This document shows positions 25,394 to 33,741 of a DNA stretch of 64,000 nt, piece by piece. A model generated the notes under the pieces. It saw only the letters and a program-made list of their open reading frames with translations, searched no databases and was not told where the DNA came from. The stretch lies in contig NZ_PPTH01000018.1 in NCBI RefSeq assembly GCF_002954225.1, positions 496,001-560,000 on the forward strand, written 5' to 3'. Numbering within the stretch: the stretch's first letter is position 1; each line of letters opens with the position of its first letter. The position numbers were made by a program, and so were the translations under genes. The stretch is from Arthrobacter ruber (lineage in GTDB: Bacteria > Actinomycetota > Actinomycetes > Actinomycetales > Micrococcaceae).

Positions 25394-26278
25394 GTGGCGA
25401 CTGCCGCCCAGTGGCTCGAAGGAGCCCGCCCCCGCACGCTGCCCATGGCCTTCGCCCCCGTGATCATCGGCAGTGCGGCCGCCTTCGGGCTCGGCTCGTT
25501 CCGGCCGCTCAACGCGGTGCTCGCGGGGACCGTCTCGGTGCTGCTGCAGGTCGGCGTGAATTACGCGAACGACTACTCGGACGGCATCCGCGGCACGGAC
25601 AACGAGCGTGTGGGTCCGCTGCGCCTGACGGGGTCCGGGGCGGCCCGGCCGCAGCAGGTGAAGAACGCGGCGTTCGCCTGCTTCGGCCTCGCCGTGCTCG
25701 CCGGCCTGGCGCTGATCGTGCTGTCGCAGGCCTGGGTGCTGCTGCTGGTGGGCGTGGGCTGCATCGCCGCCGCGTGGGGATACACCGGAGGCAAGAACCC
25801 CTACGGGTATCTCGGACTCGGCGACCTGTTCGTGTTCGTGTTCTTCGGGCTCGTCGCCACGCTGGGAACCACCTTCACGCAGGCGGACCGGCTCAGTGGA
25901 GCCGCCTGGATCGGCGCGATCAGTACGGGCCTGATCGCCACGGCGCTGCTGATAGCCAACAACGTGCGCGACATCCCCACGGACTCCGCGGTGGGCAAGC
26001 GGACCCTCGCGGTACGGCTCGGCGACACCCCCGCGCGGATCAGCTACGTCATGATGCTCGCCGCGGCCATCCTGCTGCCGCTGTTCCTGAGCTACGACTA
26101 CCCCTGGATGCTGCTCGTCCTGCTGCTCGTCCCGGCGTGCATCATGCCGAGCCGGCTGATGCTCCAGGGCACACAGCGCAGGAGCCTGATCCCGGTGCTG
26201 AAGCAGACGGGTCTGATCAGTCTGGCGTTTAGCGTCCTGTTCACGGCGGGAATCGTGGTGACGACACTCCGGGCCTGA
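25394..26278 (+). CDS. menA: 1,4-dihydroxy-2-naphthoate polyprenyltransferase MenA
   Basis: A UbiA-family membrane protein of 294 residues with eight or nine predicted helices. The first Asp-rich motif is NDYSDGIRGTDNERVGP; the second is NNVRDIPTDSAVGKRTL. It prenylates dihydroxynaphthoate to demethylmenaquinone in the membrane. The GTG start follows AAAGGA. Together with menB, menE and the menI-like gene it covers the late menaquinone pathway; menF, menD, menC and the methyltransferase are not in this window. Confidence 0.95.
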   Translation: MATAAQWLEGARPRTLPMAFAPVIIGSAAAFGLGSFRPLNAVLAGTVSVLLQVGVNYANDYSDGIRGTDNERVGPLRLTGSGAARPQQVKNAAFACFGLAVLAGLALIVLSQAWVLLLVGVGCIAAAWGYTGGKNPYGYLGLGDLFVFVFFGLVATLGTTFTQADRLSGAAWIGAISTGLIATALLIANNVRDIPTDSAVGKRTLAVRLGDTPARISYVMMLAAAILLPLFLSYDYPWMLLVLLLVPACIMPSRLMLQGTQRRSLIPVLKQTGLISLAFSVLFTAGIVVTTLRA

Positions 26279-26298
26279 ACGAGGACCTCAGGGTCCGC

Positions 26299-26604
26299 TC
26301 AGGCCGCGTCGCGGCGCGGCTTGCGGTCGGCGTTCACCGGTGTATTGGGGTCCAAAGCGTCCTCGGCGGCGGCGTCGTCGAGCTCCACAGCGGTGCGGAC
26401 GGGTGGAGCGCCCGGCGTGAGGCGGCGCTGCAGGGTCGTCGCGGCGGCATCGCGGAGGTCCCGGGCGAAGAGGTACGTCACGCACCATGCGAGAATCGCA
26501 GCGACCACCGCGGACAGGAAGAGTCCGAGGCCCAGCAGCACGCATGCAACGTAGAAGACGATGATCAGCAGCAGGCGCAGGGCAGTGAATTTGAGGAAGG
26601 CCAC
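26299..26604 (-). CDS. DUF4229 family small membrane protein
   Basis: A protein of 101 residues: two hydrophobic segments (LLLIIVFYVACVLLGLGLFL and SAVVAAILAWCVTYLF), then a basic and acidic cytoplasmic tail. DUF4229 proteins are commonly found beside menA in actinobacteria; the function is unknown. The GTG start has TAAACT exactly 6 nt upstream and no usable ribosome-binding site. It converges with menA and is divergent from the next gene, with only 30 bp between start codons. Confidence 0.82.
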   Translation of the reverse strand: MAFLKFTALRLLLIIVFYVACVLLGLGLFLSAVVAAILAWCVTYLFARDLRDAAATTLQRRLTPGAPPVRTAVELDDAAAEDALDPNTPVNADRKPRRDAA

Positions 26605-26610
26605 TCTCCA

Positions 26611-26628
26611 AGTTTACTCGCCTACAAT
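26611..26628. promoter_or_regulatory. Divergent leaderless -10 pair, DUF4229 / PLDc_N genes
   Basis: Minus-strand TAAACT (26611-26616) ends 6 nt before the DUF4229 GTG; plus-strand TACAAT (26623-26628) ends 6 nt before the PLDc_N ATG. Both promoters fit into the 30 bp between the start codons. Confidence 0.6.
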
Positions 26629-26634
26629 TGGCGC

Positions 26635-27078
26635 ATGCCCCGCCTCCTGCTCATAGCCGCGATCCTGGGGGTCGCCGTCGTCATCTACGCGTTGATCGAT
26701 TGCGTCATGAGCCGAAAACACGAAGTACGGAGCATCTCCAAGACCGCGTGGTTCGTCACCATCCTCGTCCTGCCGCTCATCGGTGCGGGAATGTGGTTCC
26801 TGTTCGGCCGTCCGCGCAAGCAGGGACCGTCGGGCCCGCGGCGGCCCGCACCCCGGAAGCCCACCGCGCCCGACGACGATCCCGCCTTTCTGCAGAATCT
26901 CGAGGCCCAGCGCTGGCAGAGGGCCCGCGAGGAGGAGCGGCGTCGGCGCGAGCAGGAGCAGAAGGAACGCGAGGCGAAGGCCCGCGAGACCGGCAAGAAC
27001 CCTCCTGTGCGGGACGACAAGCACGACGGCGAGGGAGACGACGCCGGCCCCGGACCCACGGGCGCCCACCACCCCTGA
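26635..27078 (+). CDS. PLDc_N domain (phospholipase D nuclease N-terminal) membrane protein
   Basis: A protein of 147 residues. Two membrane helices flank a short loop (LIDCVMSRKHEVRSISKTAW), the PLDc_N arrangement also seen at the start of cardiolipin synthases, then comes a long charged tail rich in Glu and Arg (EEERRRREQEQKEREAKA) that is probably a coiled coil. No catalytic HKD motif follows, so it is not a phospholipase. ATG at 26635 has TACAAT 6 nt before it. A strong terminator follows at 27136. Confidence 0.85.
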   Translation: MPRLLLIAAILGVAVVIYALIDCVMSRKHEVRSISKTAWFVTILVLPLIGAGMWFLFGRPRKQGPSGPRRPAPRKPTAPDDDPAFLQNLEAQRWQRAREEERRRREQEQKEREAKARETGKNPPVRDDKHDGEGDDAGPGPTGAHHP

Positions 27079-27135
27079 CGGCTCGGGACCGGCCTGCGCC
27101 GGGCCCACGCGTGCCGGTGCATTCCCCCGGACATC

Positions 27136-27169
27136 GAAGAGCCCCGCGGCGGCTGCCGCGGGGCTCTTC
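27136..27169. terminator. Bidirectional intrinsic terminator
   Basis: A perfect 15-bp stem (GAAGAGCCCCGCGGC and its complement) around a GGCT loop. It lies between the convergent PLDc_N and ccsB genes. There is no long T-run, but CTTCC and adjacent pyrimidines follow; such terminators are usual in GC-rich actinobacteria. Confidence 0.88.
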
Positions 27170-27186
27170 CGTCCGGTCGGGAGGAC

Positions 27187-28209
27187 TCAGCCTGCGTAGC
27201 TGTGCAGTCCCGAGAAGTAGATGTTCACGATCGTGAAGTTGAAGACGATGCAGAGGTAGCCGACGATCGACAGCCACGCTGCGCGCGTCCCCGTCCAGCC
27301 GCGGGTGGCGCGGGCGTGGAGGTAGCCGGCGTAGACGGTCCAGATGACGAAGGTCCATACCTCCTTGGTGTCCCAGCCCCAGTAGCGGCCCCAGGCCTGC
27401 TCGGCCCAGATCGCACCCGCCATGAGGGTGAAGGTCCAGCCCACGAAGGCGATGGCGTTCAGGCGGTAGGACAGGTTCTCGAGGCTGAGGGCGGACGGCA
27501 CCAGGCGGAGGAACTTGGCGGTGTCGGCCTTGCCCGCCAGGAGCTTGGCCTCGCGGGAGGTCTGCAGGAGCTGCAGCACCGACATCGCGAACGTGATGGT
27601 GAACATCGCCGAGGACGCGACGGCGATGGAGACGTGGACCACCAGCCAGTAGCTCTGCAGGGCCGGGATCAGGTTGGCGACGGGCGTCGGGAAACCGACG
27701 GTCGCGGCACAGAGCATGATGACCACGAGTCCCACCACGAAGGACCCGACGAAGCGCAGGTCCTTGCGGGTGAGCGTGACGAGGAAGATGACGGCGACGA
27801 GGAAGGCGCCCGTGGTGCAGAACTCGTACATGTTGCCCCACGGCACGCGGTGGGCGGCGACGCCGCGGGTGACCACGGCGGTGCCGTGGATCAGCGCTGC
27901 CAGGACCGTCAGCGCGACGGCGATCCGCGCCCGTCCGCGGCGGGGCCCTGCCCCGTAGTCCATGGAGTCGTCGGCCGTGGCGGGCACGGTGGCGGCCGAC
28001 GTCGACCCTGTTCCGCGCGCCCCGACGCCCGCGAGAGTGCGCGCGGGCGCATCGGCCCGGGCGAGGCGCGTCTCGAGCGTGCTGATGGTCGTGCTCGACT
28101 TCACGAGGTCGAGGACGAAGAACACGAGGGCCACCATGTAGGCGATGGAGGCCAGCAGCATGAACAGCTCACTGGCCTGCCCGAGCTCGGCGTTGACTGG
28201 TACTGGCAT
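27187..28209 (-). CDS. ccsB: Cytochrome c biogenesis protein CcsB (haem export/ligation, system II)
   Basis: A membrane protein of 340 residues with about eight helices. The haem-binding WWD-type motif is WGRYWGWDTKEVWTF; conserved His residues lie in ALIHGTAVVTRG and LVVHVSIAV. With ResB it moves haem to the outside and attaches it to apocytochromes c. Last gene of a five-gene operon; its ATG overlaps the resB stop by one base. The loop after the first helix is longer than usual and rich in Ala and Thr. Confidence 0.95.
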   Translation of the reverse strand: MPVPVNAELGQASELFMLLASIAYMVALVFFVLDLVKSSTTISTLETRLARADAPARTLAGVGARGTGSTSAATVPATADDSMDYGAGPRRGRARIAVALTVLAALIHGTAVVTRGVAAHRVPWGNMYEFCTTGAFLVAVIFLVTLTRKDLRFVGSFVVGLVVIMLCAATVGFPTPVANLIPALQSYWLVVHVSIAVASSAMFTITFAMSVLQLLQTSREAKLLAGKADTAKFLRLVPSALSLENLSYRLNAIAFVGWTFTLMAGAIWAEQAWGRYWGWDTKEVWTFVIWTVYAGYLHARATRGWTGTRAAWLSIVGYLCIVFNFTIVNIYFSGLHSYAG

Positions 28210-29933
28210 CAGTTGTCCTTTGCGTTGTGGTGCGACTGCCCCGAGCCGGCTGCCGACGACGCGGCCTCCTGCTCCCTATGGTCCCCCGTGGTGCCGGACG
28301 CGACCAACCAGTGGTCCGCCAGCAGTTTCCCGACGGCCTGGCCCTCGGCGGCGAGCCGGTGGTCCTCGCCGCGTGCCAGCAGGCCGTACTCCAGCATGAT
28401 GCGCCCGTCGGGGTGCTCACCGGTCCGCACCCACAGCCTGCGGCGCCCGATGAACAGGGACGCGGTGAGGCCGAGGAGCGCGAGCGTGGAGAACACGAGG
28501 GCTCCCACTTCGCCCGGGTCGTGGTGGATGTCGAGGGCGACGTAGCGCTTGAGCCCGTCGAAGGTGATCGAACCCTTGCCCTCGGGCAGGTCGTAGGTCT
28601 GGCCGACGCCGAGCACGATCCCGCCGGCGTCGTTGTTCCGGCTGTTCAGCTCGGTCAGGTTCTCCGTGTCGAGGACGTAGACGTTCTCCGGGGTGCCGTC
28701 GTCCAGACCGAGGTCCCCGTAGTAGGAGTTGAGGTTGAGCTGCGGGTTGAACGGGTCCGGGTCCCGCGAGAAGGACACACCGTCCTCGTCGACGAAGGCC
28801 GTGGGGAGGAAGAACCCCACGAAGCCGAGCTGCTCCGGCCGGGCGTCGGGCGCCTTGATGACGATCAGGGACGTGTAGAGGCCGTCGGACGGGACCGACA
28901 CCACAGGCCCCTGCGACGCGACATTGCCCTCGCCATCGCGCACCGTCACGACGGGCGCGTACCCGTTGCCGACGAGGTAAACGTTGGTCCCGCCGATGCT
29001 GAGCGGCTCGTTGACCTTGAGGACCTGCTGCTCCTCGTCCCGGCCCGGGCCGTCCTGCGTGGTGAGCTCGGCGGTGAAGTCCAGCGGCTGGCCGTAGTGG
29101 CTCTCCTGCTCGCGGTCGAAGCGGACGTCGAAGGAGTCGAGGCGGAGGGAGTAGGGCTCGAGCCGGTCGTCGGAGAAGTTGGACCCCGGACTGAAGCTGT
29201 CGTAACCGATGAGGGTGTTGACGAAGCTGTCGCCCTCCACGACGACCTTCTGACCGTTGTAGCCGAACAGCCCGCCGACGGCCACCGAGACGAGCACCCC
29301 GATCAGTGAGGTGTGGAAGACGAGGTTCCCGAGCTCCTTGGCGAGGCCGCGCTCGGCGCCGACCGACGGGCGGTCGGTCCCGGCGTCGCGCACGTCGACG
29401 CGGTAGCCGCGCTTCTTCAGCAGCACCGCGGCCTGCTCGGCGGCGGACGACGGCGTCAGTCCGGCCTCCCGCGCGCGATCCGCGGGCACCTCGAGCGTGC
29501 CGTAGACGGGCAGGCGGGAGAGCCGCCTGGGCGTGCGCGGCGGCTTCGAGCGGACCGCCCTGAAGTGCGCGATCGCGCGGGGAACCACGCAGCCGATCAG
29601 CGAGACGAAGAGCAGGAGGTAGATGGCCGAGAACCACACCGACGAGTAGACGTCGAAGAGCTGGAACCAGTCGAGCACGGGCCCGGTGTCCGGGTTGTCC
29701 TGGAGGTACTGCGTGACGACGGCGGGGTTCGCGGGCCGCTGCGGGAACAGCGAGCCCGGAACAGCCGCGACGGCGAGCAGCAGGAGCAGGAACAGCGCTG
29801 TCCGCATGCTCGTCAGCTGCGTCCAGGCCCAGCGCAGCGTGCCGAAGAACCCGAGCGAGGGCAGGACGACGTCGGACGCGGCACCCGCGGCGCCCGCCCT
29901 GTCCCTCGTGTCCTGCGAGACGTCCTGCTTCAC
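28209..29933 (-). CDS. resB: Cytochrome c biogenesis protein ResB
   Basis: A protein of 574 residues: three N-terminal helices (TALFLLLLLAVAAVPGSLFPQ, FSAIYLLLFVSLIGCVV), a large extracytoplasmic domain and a fourth helix near VFSTLALLGLTASLF. It acts with CcsB. GTG at 29933 was chosen because GAGGGGAAGG lies upstream and homologues begin about 20 residues before DVVLPSLG; an in-frame ATG at 29984 without a ribosome-binding site is the alternative. Haem-axial His residues are not certain from sequence alone. Confidence 0.92.
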   Translation of the reverse strand: MKQDVSQDTRDRAGAAGAASDVVLPSLGFFGTLRWAWTQLTSMRTALFLLLLLAVAAVPGSLFPQRPANPAVVTQYLQDNPDTGPVLDWFQLFDVYSSVWFSAIYLLLFVSLIGCVVPRAIAHFRAVRSKPPRTPRRLSRLPVYGTLEVPADRAREAGLTPSSAAEQAAVLLKKRGYRVDVRDAGTDRPSVGAERGLAKELGNLVFHTSLIGVLVSVAVGGLFGYNGQKVVVEGDSFVNTLIGYDSFSPGSNFSDDRLEPYSLRLDSFDVRFDREQESHYGQPLDFTAELTTQDGPGRDEEQQVLKVNEPLSIGGTNVYLVGNGYAPVVTVRDGEGNVASQGPVVSVPSDGLYTSLIVIKAPDARPEQLGFVGFFLPTAFVDEDGVSFSRDPDPFNPQLNLNSYYGDLGLDDGTPENVYVLDTENLTELNSRNNDAGGIVLGVGQTYDLPEGKGSITFDGLKRYVALDIHHDPGEVGALVFSTLALLGLTASLFIGRRRLWVRTGEHPDGRIMLEYGLLARGEDHRLAAEGQAVGKLLADHWLVASGTTGDHREQEAASSAAGSGQSHHNAKDN

Positions 29934-29997
29934 TGTGCCCTTCCCCTCGATGACGATCCGTCGTGGCGTGATGCGGCCCCGCATGCCATGGTGCGTG

Positions 29998-30810
29998 TCA
30001 TATCGGCAGCACCACGGTGCCGATCAGCAGATCCTGCAGCTGCGTGATCAGCAGGTTCCAGACGCCGCTCACCATGAGCACGCCGACGAGCACCAGCATG
30101 CCGCCTCCTGCCCGCTGCAGCAGGAGCCGGTGCCGTCGGAAGAAGGCGAGCGCCCCCATCCCGCGGCGCACGCCGAGCGCGATCAGCAGGAACGGCAGGC
30201 CGAGGCCCAGGCAGTAGACGAAGGTCAGCACGGCGCCCTTGAGCGCCGTCGCGTCGTCACCGGAGATCGCCAGCAGCTGGACCGCGCCGAGCGTCGGGCC
30301 GATGCAGGGCGCCCAGCCGAGGCCGAAGGTGACGCCGAGCAGTGGGGCGCCCAGGAGTCCTGCCGGAACCCTGGCGTGCACCCGGCTCTCCCGCTGGAAC
30401 CAGGAGAGGCCGCCCATGAAGACGACGCCCAGCAGGATCACGACGACGCCGAACACCTGGATGAGCCATCCCTGCGAGACGCGCAGGAAGGATCCGAGCT
30501 GCCCGAACAGCGTGCCGTAGGCCATGAACACCGCCGAGAACCCGAGGACGAACAGGCCGATGCCGGCCACCATGCGCCCCCTCCTCTGCTTCTCGAGGTC
30601 CACGCCGGTCAGCCCGGTGACGTACCCGAGGTAGCCGGGCACCAGTGGCAGGACGCAGGGCGAGGCGAAGGACACCAGGCCGGCCAGCAGGGCGACCGGC
30701 AGGGCGAGGAGCATCGAGCCGTTGAGGACGGTGTCGGCGAAGCCGTTCCCGGCGGCGAGTGGCACGGATGCGATGAGCGATCCTGCCTGCGGGGCGGCCA
30801 GGAGGCTCAT
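29998..30810 (-). CDS. ccdA: Thiol-disulfide membrane transporter CcdA
   Basis: A DsbD/CcdA-family protein of 270 residues with six or seven helices. The redox cysteines are in SFASPCVLPLVPGYLGY and FGLGWAPCIGPTLGA, which match the two conserved CcdA helices. It passes reducing equivalents from cytoplasmic thioredoxin to the extracytoplasmic ResA-like protein. It lies between the resA-like gene and resB in the cytochrome c operon. Confidence 0.95.
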   Translation of the reverse strand: MSLLAAPQAGSLIASVPLAAGNGFADTVLNGSMLLALPVALLAGLVSFASPCVLPLVPGYLGYVTGLTGVDLEKQRRGRMVAGIGLFVLGFSAVFMAYGTLFGQLGSFLRVSQGWLIQVFGVVVILLGVVFMGGLSWFQRESRVHARVPAGLLGAPLLGVTFGLGWAPCIGPTLGAVQLLAISGDDATALKGAVLTFVYCLGLGLPFLLIALGVRRGMGALAFFRRHRLLLQRAGGGMLVLVGVLMVSGVWNLLITQLQDLLIGTVVLPI

Positions 30811-30831
30811 GGGCGGGGCGCGGCCGACGCG

Positions 30832-31446
30832 CTACTCGGCGAGGGCATCGCTGATCAGGGCCTTGAGTGTGCCGCGGTCCGCGAGCCCGAGGATCCGCGC
30901 GGAGACCCGTCCCTCGCGGTCGAGGACGATCGTCGTGGGGACCGCCTGCGGTGGCACGTACTGCGTCATGTCGAGCAGCACCCGGCCGTCCTTGTCGTCG
31001 AAGCTGGCGTAGGGGATGTCGAAGCTGCGCTCGAACGCCTCGGCGGTCGCACGCTCGTCCCGGATGTTCACGCCGTAGAAGGCGGCGCCCTGCGGCTCGT
31101 ACTCGTCATGGAGCGAGACGAGGTCGGGCGCCTCCTCACGGCACGGGGCACAGGAGGCGTACCAGAAGTTGAGGACGGTGACCTGGCCCTTCCAGTCGGC
31201 GCTGGAGACGGACGTGCCGTCGAACAGCGCACCGGAGACCTCGACCGGCTCTCCCCTCTCGGCGTACTCGGTGACTGATCCGTCGCCCGCGATGTAGTTC
31301 TTGCCGTCGCCCGCGGCGGCCTGCTGCGCGAGGGGGTCCTCGGCGGCGCAGGACGTGACTCCGAGGGAGACCGGCACGGTGAAGGCCAGCGCCATGCCCA
31401 GCTTGAGCAGGAACCGGCGCTTCGGGGGACGGTTGCTTGGTGTCAC
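30832..31446 (-). CDS. resA: TlpA/ResA-like thioredoxin lipoprotein
   Basis: A protein of 204 residues with an N-terminal signal and lipobox-like VTSC about 32 residues in, so it is probably membrane-anchored outside. The thioredoxin fold has the active site YASCAPCREE and the cis-Pro PQAVPTTIV. It keeps apocytochrome c haem-binding cysteines reduced. GTG start at 31446 has GGAAG upstream. It lies between the phosphatase and ccdA. Confidence 0.92.
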   Translation of the reverse strand: MTPSNRPPKRRFLLKLGMALAFTVPVSLGVTSCAAEDPLAQQAAAGDGKNYIAGDGSVTEYAERGEPVEVSGALFDGTSVSSADWKGQVTVLNFWYASCAPCREEAPDLVSLHDEYEPQGAAFYGVNIRDERATAEAFERSFDIPYASFDDKDGRVLLDMTQYVPPQAVPTTIVLDREGRVSARILGLADRGTLKALISDALAE

Positions 31447-31485
31447 GGCTTCTTCCGTTGATTTCTACGTCGTGTAGTAATTCTA

Positions 31486-32160
31486 TTACGCCCCGGGGAC
31501 ATTCGCCGCACCGGGCAGCAGATCGGCACACGGCTCGACGTAGCTCACACGCTGGATCGTGTCGCCCACGAACTCGAGCGACGTGATGGAGGTGAGGGTG
31601 CATTCGCGCTGACGGGGGTCGTGCCACAGGCGCCTGTTCTCCGCGGCGAGCCGCGTGACCCAGATCGGGAGCTGGTGACTGACGAGGATGGCTTCCGCGG
31701 GCCGGTCCGGGGCATCCCCGGCCAGCTCGATGGCCTGCCGGCGTGCATCCTGCACTCCTGCGAGGACGCGCTCGGCCTGCCGGGTGTAGGGCTCTCCCCA
31801 CGAGGGCCGGAATGGGTTGACGAGGAGAGGCCAGTAGCGGGGCTGGCGGAGCCTGCTCCGGATCCGCGACATGCCCTCGAAGCGGTTCTCCGCCTCGATG
31901 ATGCGCTCGTCGGTGATGATGCCGAGACCGAGCGCGTCCGCGACGGGCTGCGCGGTCTCCTGGGCACGGGTGAGCGGGGACGCCACGAGGTGCACGATAT
32001 TGGCGCCGTCGTCCCGCCGCCGTTCGAAGTGGTCGGCCATCTGGGCGGCCATGCGGCGCCCCAGCTCGGAGAGATGGAACTCGGGAAGCCGTCCGTAGAG
32101 GACGCCGTCGGGGTTGTGGACCTCACCGTGGCGCACCAGGTGGACGGTTGATCGCTGCAT
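31486..32160 (-). CDS. Histidine phosphatase (phosphoglycerate mutase-like) family protein
   Basis: A protein of 224 residues. The phosphohistidine motif LVRHGEV lies near the N terminus, the second catalytic region is SPLTRAQETAQP, and the C-terminal His is in LVSHQLPIWVTR. The substrate is unknown; the orthologue sits at the head of the cytochrome c operon in mycobacteria (Rv0525 by recollection). ATG at 32160 has GAAACT 6 nt before it, and the GGGAGG that directly abuts the ATG is too close to act as a ribosome-binding site, so a leaderless start is inferred. Confidence 0.87.
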   Translation of the reverse strand: MQRSTVHLVRHGEVHNPDGVLYGRLPEFHLSELGRRMAAQMADHFERRRDDGANIVHLVASPLTRAQETAQPVADALGLGIITDERIIEAENRFEGMSRIRSRLRQPRYWPLLVNPFRPSWGEPYTRQAERVLAGVQDARRQAIELAGDAPDRPAEAILVSHQLPIWVTRLAAENRRLWHDPRQRECTLTSITSLEFVGDTIQRVSYVEPCADLLPGAANVPGA

Positions 32161-32166
32161 CCTCCC

Positions 32167-32172
32167 AGTTTC
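32167..32172 (-). promoter_or_regulatory. Leaderless -10 of the phosphatase-resA-ccdA-resB-ccsB operon
   Basis: Minus-strand GAAACT ends 6 nt before the ATG at 32160. It is a one-base variant of TANNNT. Confidence 0.42.
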
Positions 32173-32229
32173 CCGCATGCGCGTCCGCGAGGGCGAATCG
32201 CCCGGATTCCTTCCGCTGAGGGCGTTCAG

Positions 32230-32258
32230 TTGAACCTTTGAGGAAAGTGTGGAATAAA
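32230..32258 (+). promoter_or_regulatory. Candidate yceI promoter
   Basis: TTGAAC (32230-32235) and AATAAA (32253-32258) are 17 bp apart in an unusually AT-rich stretch. The inverted repeat CATGC-ATAC-GCATG at 32260-32273 would lie at the transcription start and could be an operator. Confidence 0.42.
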
Positions 32259-32317
32259 ACATGCATACGCATGCTTATCTATCCCGTACCGACCGCCCAG
32301 CCTCACAGGAGTTCATC

Positions 32318-32875
32318 ATGACCGTTCCCTCAAGCCTCACCACCGGCACCTGGTCCTTCGATCCCGCACACAGCGAGGTCGGGTTCAGCGTCCGCCACGC
32401 CGGCATCAGCAAGGTGCGCGGCGCCTTCCGCGACGTCGACGCCTCCCTCACCGTAGGGTCCTCCCTCGAGGATTCCAGCATCTCGGCGACCATCCGGACC
32501 GCATCCTTCACCTCCGGCGACGAGAACCGCGACGCCCACGTCAAGGGCGCGGACTTCTTCGACGTCGAGGAGTTCCCCGAGATGACGTTCGTGTCCACCT
32601 CGCACGAGGGCTCGGGCGAGACCTACCGGATCAACGGTGACCTCACCATCCGCGGCATCACCCGCCCCGTGGTCCTCGACGCCGAGTTCAACGGCGTGGC
32701 AGTGGACCCCTTCGGCGCCACCCGCGCCGGCGTCTCCGCCTCGACGAGCATCTCCCGCAAGGACTTCGGCCTCACCTGGAACGCAGCCCTCGAAGCCGGC
32801 GGCGTCCTCGTGGGCGACAAGGTGACCATCACGATCGACGCGGCATTCGTGGCACCTGCCGCCGTCGCTGCCTGA
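32318..32875 (+). CDS. YceI family isoprenoid/lipid-binding protein
   Basis: A protein of 185 residues of the lipocalin-like YceI family: TWSFDPAHSEVGFSVRH at the N terminus, FDVEEFPEMTF in the middle and ISRKDFGLTWNA near the end. No signal peptide is present, unlike proteobacterial YceI, so it is cytoplasmic here. Members bind long isoprenoid chains; the physiological role is unknown. ATG at 32318 has AGGAG at the right distance; an in-frame ATG at 32261 lies inside the promoter. Confidence 0.92.
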   Translation: MTVPSSLTTGTWSFDPAHSEVGFSVRHAGISKVRGAFRDVDASLTVGSSLEDSSISATIRTASFTSGDENRDAHVKGADFFDVEEFPEMTFVSTSHEGSGETYRINGDLTIRGITRPVVLDAEFNGVAVDPFGATRAGVSASTSISRKDFGLTWNAALEAGGVLVGDKVTITIDAAFVAPAAVAA

Positions 32876-32925
32876 TCCGTCCCACACCGACATGAGGCGG
32901 CCCCGCGCCGCCCGTTCCACGCCCT

Positions 32926-32956
32926 GGCCGGCGCCGTCCTCCCGACGGCGCCGGCC
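32926..32956 (+). terminator. Intrinsic terminator after yceI
   Basis: A perfect 12-bp stem, GGCCGGCGCCGT pairing with ACGGCGCCGGCC around a 7-nt loop, 50 bp after the yceI stop. It ends in CGTCTG rather than a T-run. Confidence 0.75.
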
Positions 32957-33087
32957 GTCTGCGTCGAGCCCTGTTGTCTCCGGTGGCCGACGAACTTAGT
33001 CTTGCAGCGACCCCATCCACGCTGGGCGCGTCCATGGGGGCACCGGCGGAAGGATGACCGAATGAGAGCGCAACGGAGGACGCCGCG

Positions 33088-33723
33088 ATGAGCACGCCAC
33101 AGGACAACCCGGGAACCGGACAGAACGACGGCCGGGGATGGAACCCGCCCGGCGCGGACGGGAGCAGCCAGCCGAGCCCGTACAGCCAGCAGAGCCCCTA
33201 CGGCTACCAGGCGGCTCAGCCCTCGGGCTATGCCTATCCCACGTCGGCCGGCGCTGCCGGACCCGTGGAGAAGGGGCCGGCACCCAAGGAGGTCATGAGG
33301 GCCTACTACCTGATCCTGGCTGCGGGCGTGCTCTACCTGCTGTCCTCGCTCATCTCCGCCCTGACCACCGAGGTGCCCGACGTGGCCGGCGGGTCGTTCG
33401 GCCTGGGGCTGACGGTGGTCTTCGCCGTCCTCTTCGCTGCCGTCTACGTGGTCCTCGCGATCTTCATCCGCAAGGGCCAGAACTGGGCGCGCATCACCGC
33501 GACCGTGCTCGCCGCGCTGAACGTGGTGATCACGCTCGGCACCCTGCTCCTGCTGCCGCTCGCGAGTCAGGCGGCCGCGGCCGGCGGACAGACGATGCCC
33601 GAGACACCGGCGCTGTCGATGGCGCTCAGCGTGCTCGTGATGCTGGTCGGGGCCGCCGGCGTCGTGATGACCTACCTCAAGCCCGCGCGGCCCTACTTCG
33701 CGCCGCAGAGGCTCGGGTACTGA
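33088..33723 (+). CDS. Four-helix membrane protein of unknown function
   Basis: A protein of 211 residues. The first ~65 residues are disordered and rich in Pro, Gln, Ser, Gly and Tyr (SPYSQQSPYGYQ), as in many actinobacterial membrane proteins; four hydrophobic segments follow (YYLILAAGVLYLLSSLISAL, LGLTVVFAVLFAAVYVVLAI, a third around VLAALNVVITLGTLLLLPLA, and ALSVLVMLVGAAGVVMTYL). I do not recognise a family beyond this architecture. GGAGG precedes the ATG. It converges with rex, 18 bp away. Confidence 0.8.
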   Translation: MSTPQDNPGTGQNDGRGWNPPGADGSSQPSPYSQQSPYGYQAAQPSGYAYPTSAGAAGPVEKGPAPKEVMRAYYLILAAGVLYLLSSLISALTTEVPDVAGGSFGLGLTVVFAVLFAAVYVVLAIFIRKGQNWARITATVLAALNVVITLGTLLLLPLASQAAAAGGQTMPETPALSMALSVLVMLVGAAGVVMTYLKPARPYFAPQRLGY

Positions 33724-33741
33724 GCCGGGCGGCCGCGCTTC

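Noticed and set aside
32161-32166. GGGAGG as ribosome-binding site of the histidine phosphatase
   Set aside because: It abuts the ATG with no spacer, too close for normal initiation. A leaderless start from GAAACT explains the spacing better.
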